A stretch of 64,000 bases of DNA from Flavicella sp964230805 (lineage in GTDB: Bacteria; Bacteroidota; Bacteroidia; Flavobacteriales; Flavobacteriaceae), in assembly GCA_964230805.1 (NCBI GenBank), contig CAXRIA010000016.1, positions 32,121 to 96,120 on the forward strand, read 5' to 3'. This document shows positions 62,075 to 64,000 of this stretch, in pieces. Numbering within the stretch: the stretch's first letter is position 1; each line of letters starts with the position of its first letter. Under the pieces are notes generated by a model. The model saw nothing but the letters and a program-made list of their open reading frames with translations, did no database searches and was not told the origin of the DNA. Position numbers and translations under genes: made by a program.

Positions 62075-64000
62075 TTAAGCGTCGATATTTGCATATTTTG
62101 CATTTCTTTCAATAAAGTCTCTACGTGGAGGAACTTCGTCTCCCATCAACATAGAGAAAACCCTATCGGCTTCTACGTCGCTATCAATGACCACTTGTCT
62201 TAGGGTTCTGAACTCTGGATTCATGGTTGTGTCCCACAATTGTTCCGCGTTCATTTCTCCCAAACCTTTGTAACGTTGTATGGTGGCTGAGCCTCCCATT
62301 TTTTGCACAATCAAATCTCGTTGATCATCGTCCCATGCATATTCTCTTTTTTGTCCTTTTTTCACAAGGTACAAAGGAGGCGTGGCGATGTAAACATATC
62401 CTTGTTCAACCATTTCACGCATATATCTAAAGAAGAAGGTAAGGATAAGTGTCGCAATGTGACTACCATCTACATCGGCATCACACATGATTACAATCTT
62501 GTGATAGCGTAATTTCGAAAGGTTCAGTGCTTTGCTGTCCTCTTCGGTACCAATGGTAACTCCAAGAGCTGTGAACATGTTTTTGATTTCTTCATTTTCA
62601 AAAACCTTGTGAACCATGGCTTTTTCGACATTCAAAATTTTTCCCCGCAAGGGTAAGATGGCTTGGAAATTTCTGTCTCGTCCCTGTTTGGCCGTTCCTC
62701 CAGCAGAATCTCCCTCTACCAAGAATATTTCACAAGCCTCAGGGTCAGTTTCAGAACAATCTGACAATTTACCGGGCAATCCACCAATAGACATGACTGT
62801 TTTTCGTTGCACCATTTCACGAGCCTTTCGTGCTGCATGTCTTGCTTGTGCGGCTAAAATCACCTTTTGAATAATTGTTTTGGCGTCATTTGGGTTTTCT
62901 TCCAAATAATCTGTGAGCATCTCAGAAACAGCCTGGGAAACAGCAGAGGTGACTTCTCGGTTCCCTAATTTTGTTTTCGTTTGTCCTTCAAATTGTGGTT
63001 CTTGAACTTTTACTGAAATAATAGCGGTCAAACCTTCTCGGAAATCATCTCCTGCAATATCAAACTTAAGATTTTTTAGCAATCCTGAATTGTCTGCGTA
63101 TTTCTTGAGTGTCCCTGTTAATCCTCTTCGGAAACCAGACAAATGCGTTCCTCCTTCATGTGTATTTATGTTGTTGACATAGGAGTGCAGGTTTTCAGCA
63201 TAAGAGGTATTATAGACCATGGCTACTTCAACAGGAATACCATTCTTTTCTCCTTCCATTGAAATGACACCGGCTGTCAACTGCTCGCGTGTGCTGTCTA
63301 AATATTTTACAAATTCACTCAGGCCTTCAGTACTGTGGAAAGTTTCAGTAATGTCTTTTCCTTCATCGTCCTGATTTCTCTTGTCGATGATGTGTATTGT
63401 AATTCCCTTGTTTAGGTAAGCTAATTCGCGCAAACGTGCTGCTAGGGTGTCGTAGTTGTATTCTGTCGTTTGTTGAAAAATTGATTTGTCTGGTGTAAAA
63501 GTAACCTCAGTACCTCTTTTTTCGGTGGCACCCATTTGCTTTACAGGATACAAGGCTTTTCCTCTTTCGTATTCTTGTTCCCATATTTTACCATCTCTGT
63601 AAACGGTTGCTTTCAGGTGGTCAGAGAGTGCATTTACACAAGAAACACCGACACCGTGCAACCCTCCAGAAACTTTGTACGAATCCTTGTCAAATTTTCC
63701 TCCAGCCCCTATTTTGGTCATGACAACTTCGAGTGCTGAAACCCCTTCTTTTTTATGCATTCCAACGGGAATTCCACGTCCGTCGTCTTGTACTGTAATG
63801 GAGTTGTCTTGGTTGATAAAAACAGTGATGTTATTACAGTGACCTGCCAAGGCTTCGTCAATGGAGTTATCAATAACTTCATATACTAGGTGGTGTAGTC
63901 CTCTGACACCCACATCTCCAATATACATGGAAGGACGCATTCTAACATGTTCCATTCCTTCCAGAGCCTGGATGCTATCTGCGGAATATTGTTGTTTGTT
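62075..64000 (-). CDS. gyrB: DNA gyrase subunit B (N-terminus beyond window)
   Basis: 641 residues are visible. The open frame runs to base 64000 and reads NKQQYSADSIQALEGMEHVR, so the true start lies outside the window; the Met at 63955 is internal. GHKL ATPase motifs are VYEVIDNSIDEALAG and DDGRGIPVG; GGLHGVGVSCVNALS forms the lid. The Toprim domain has EGDSAGG and DADVDGSHI; the end has RYKGLGEMNAEQLWDTT. It introduces negative supercoils with GyrA. Confidence 0.97.
   Translation of the reverse strand, partial: NKQQYSADSIQALEGMEHVRMRPSMYIGDVGVRGLHHLVYEVIDNSIDEALAGHCNNITVFINQDNSITVQDDGRGIPVGMHKKEGVSALEVVMTKIGAGGKFDKDSYKVSGGLHGVGVSCVNALSDHLKATVYRDGKIWEQEYERGKALYPVKQMGATEKRGTEVTFTPDKSIFQQTTEYNYDTLAARLRELAYLNKGITIHIIDKRNQDDEGKDITETFHSTEGLSEFVKYLDSTREQLTAGVISMEGEKNGIPVEVAMVYNTSYAENLHSYVNNINTHEGGTHLSGFRRGLTGTLKKYADNSGLLKNLKFDIAGDDFREGLTAIISVKVQEPQFEGQTKTKLGNREVTSAVSQAVSEMLTDYLEENPNDAKTIIQKVILAAQARHAARKAREMVQRKTVMSIGGLPGKLSDCSETDPEACEIFLVEGDSAGGTAKQGRDRNFQAILPLRGKILNVEKAMVHKVFENEEIKNMFTALGVTIGTEEDSKALNLSKLRYHKIVIMCDADVDGSHIATLILTFFFRYMREMVEQGYVYIATPPLYLVKKGQKREYAWDDDQRDLIVQKMGGSATIQRYKGLGEMNAEQLWDTTMNPEFRTLRQVVIDSDVEADRVFSMLMGDEVPPRRDFIERNAKYANIDA

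Noticed and set aside
1..64000. CRISPR arrays, insertion sequences, prophage or toxin-antitoxin modules
   Set aside because: No regularly spaced repeats, transposase or integrase motifs, phage structural genes or typical small gene pairs were found on either strand.

Overview
This 64 kb window is chromosomal DNA from a member of the Bacteroidota, most probably the family Flavobacteriaceae. The evidence is low-GC DNA, a complete gldKLMN gliding and type IX secretion motor cluster, a fused SecDF, a DNA polymerase III alpha subunit with an N-terminal proofreading exonuclease, promoters of the Bacteroidota type (TTTG-N18-20-TAnnTTTG), and initiation regions with few Shine-Dalgarno sequences. No insertion sequence, prophage, integron or CRISPR array was seen. 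The window is mostly core genome.

Layout. 1-4.7 kb (minus strand): a truncated DUF389 membrane protein, a SprT-like metalloprotein, a short-chain dehydrogenase, a large lipoprotein and a glutaminyl-peptide cyclotransferase lipoprotein. 4.8-5.1 kb: ribosomal protein L31 (plus). 5.1-10.8 kb (minus): the cell-shape cluster mreB-mreC-mreD-mrdA-rodA. 10.8-14.7 kb (minus): purH, then groS-groL. 14.7-19.1 kb (minus): miaB, a sigma-54 activator, lptE, a TPR-like protein and secG, ending at a strong terminator. 19.3-27.7 kb (plus): topA, a ureohydrolase-fold protein that has lost metal ligands, then gldK-gldL-gldM-gldN, followed by an FAD oxidoreductase. 28.8-32 kb: small redox and membrane genes, including a thioredoxin-rhodanese-rhodanese run. 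32-35.3 kb (minus): hemW, then trmN6, rimM and rpsP. 35.6-43.4 kb (plus): a LytTR regulator, an OmpA/TSP3 outer-membrane protein, dnaE and a YjbR-like protein. 43.4-49 kb: an M20 peptidase (minus), tRNA-Leu(UAG), an ABC-F ATPase, a D-cysteine desulfhydrase-like enzyme and a LysM glucosaminidase lipoprotein. 49-54 kb (minus): a very basic exported protein, an AsmA-like protein and lysS. 54.2-64 kb: DUF456, a TonB-like lipoprotein, obg, adk, hpt, secDF, mdh and gyrB, whose start lies beyond the window.

How it fits together. Much of the window is envelope building and export: cell elongation (Mre/PBP2/RodA), LPS delivery (LptE), Sec export (SecG, SecDF) and the proton-driven GldLM motor with its GldKN ring for type IX secretion and gliding. 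The rest is translation, tRNA modification, replication and purine metabolism.

Most notable signals. First, two identical 14-bp palindromes (GTAACCAAAGTTAC) lie 1.3 kb apart. Each sits exactly 22 nt upstream of a TAnnTTTG element, in front of a DUF983 gene and a thioredoxin/rhodanese operon. This is the geometry expected of class II activation by a Crp/Fnr-family regulator. Second, a pseudoenzyme-like ureohydrolase sits between topA and gldK, in what looks like one transcription unit. Smaller points are a long acidic tail on ribosomal protein S16, a possible leaderless promoter and a terminator-like hairpin in the ompA leader.
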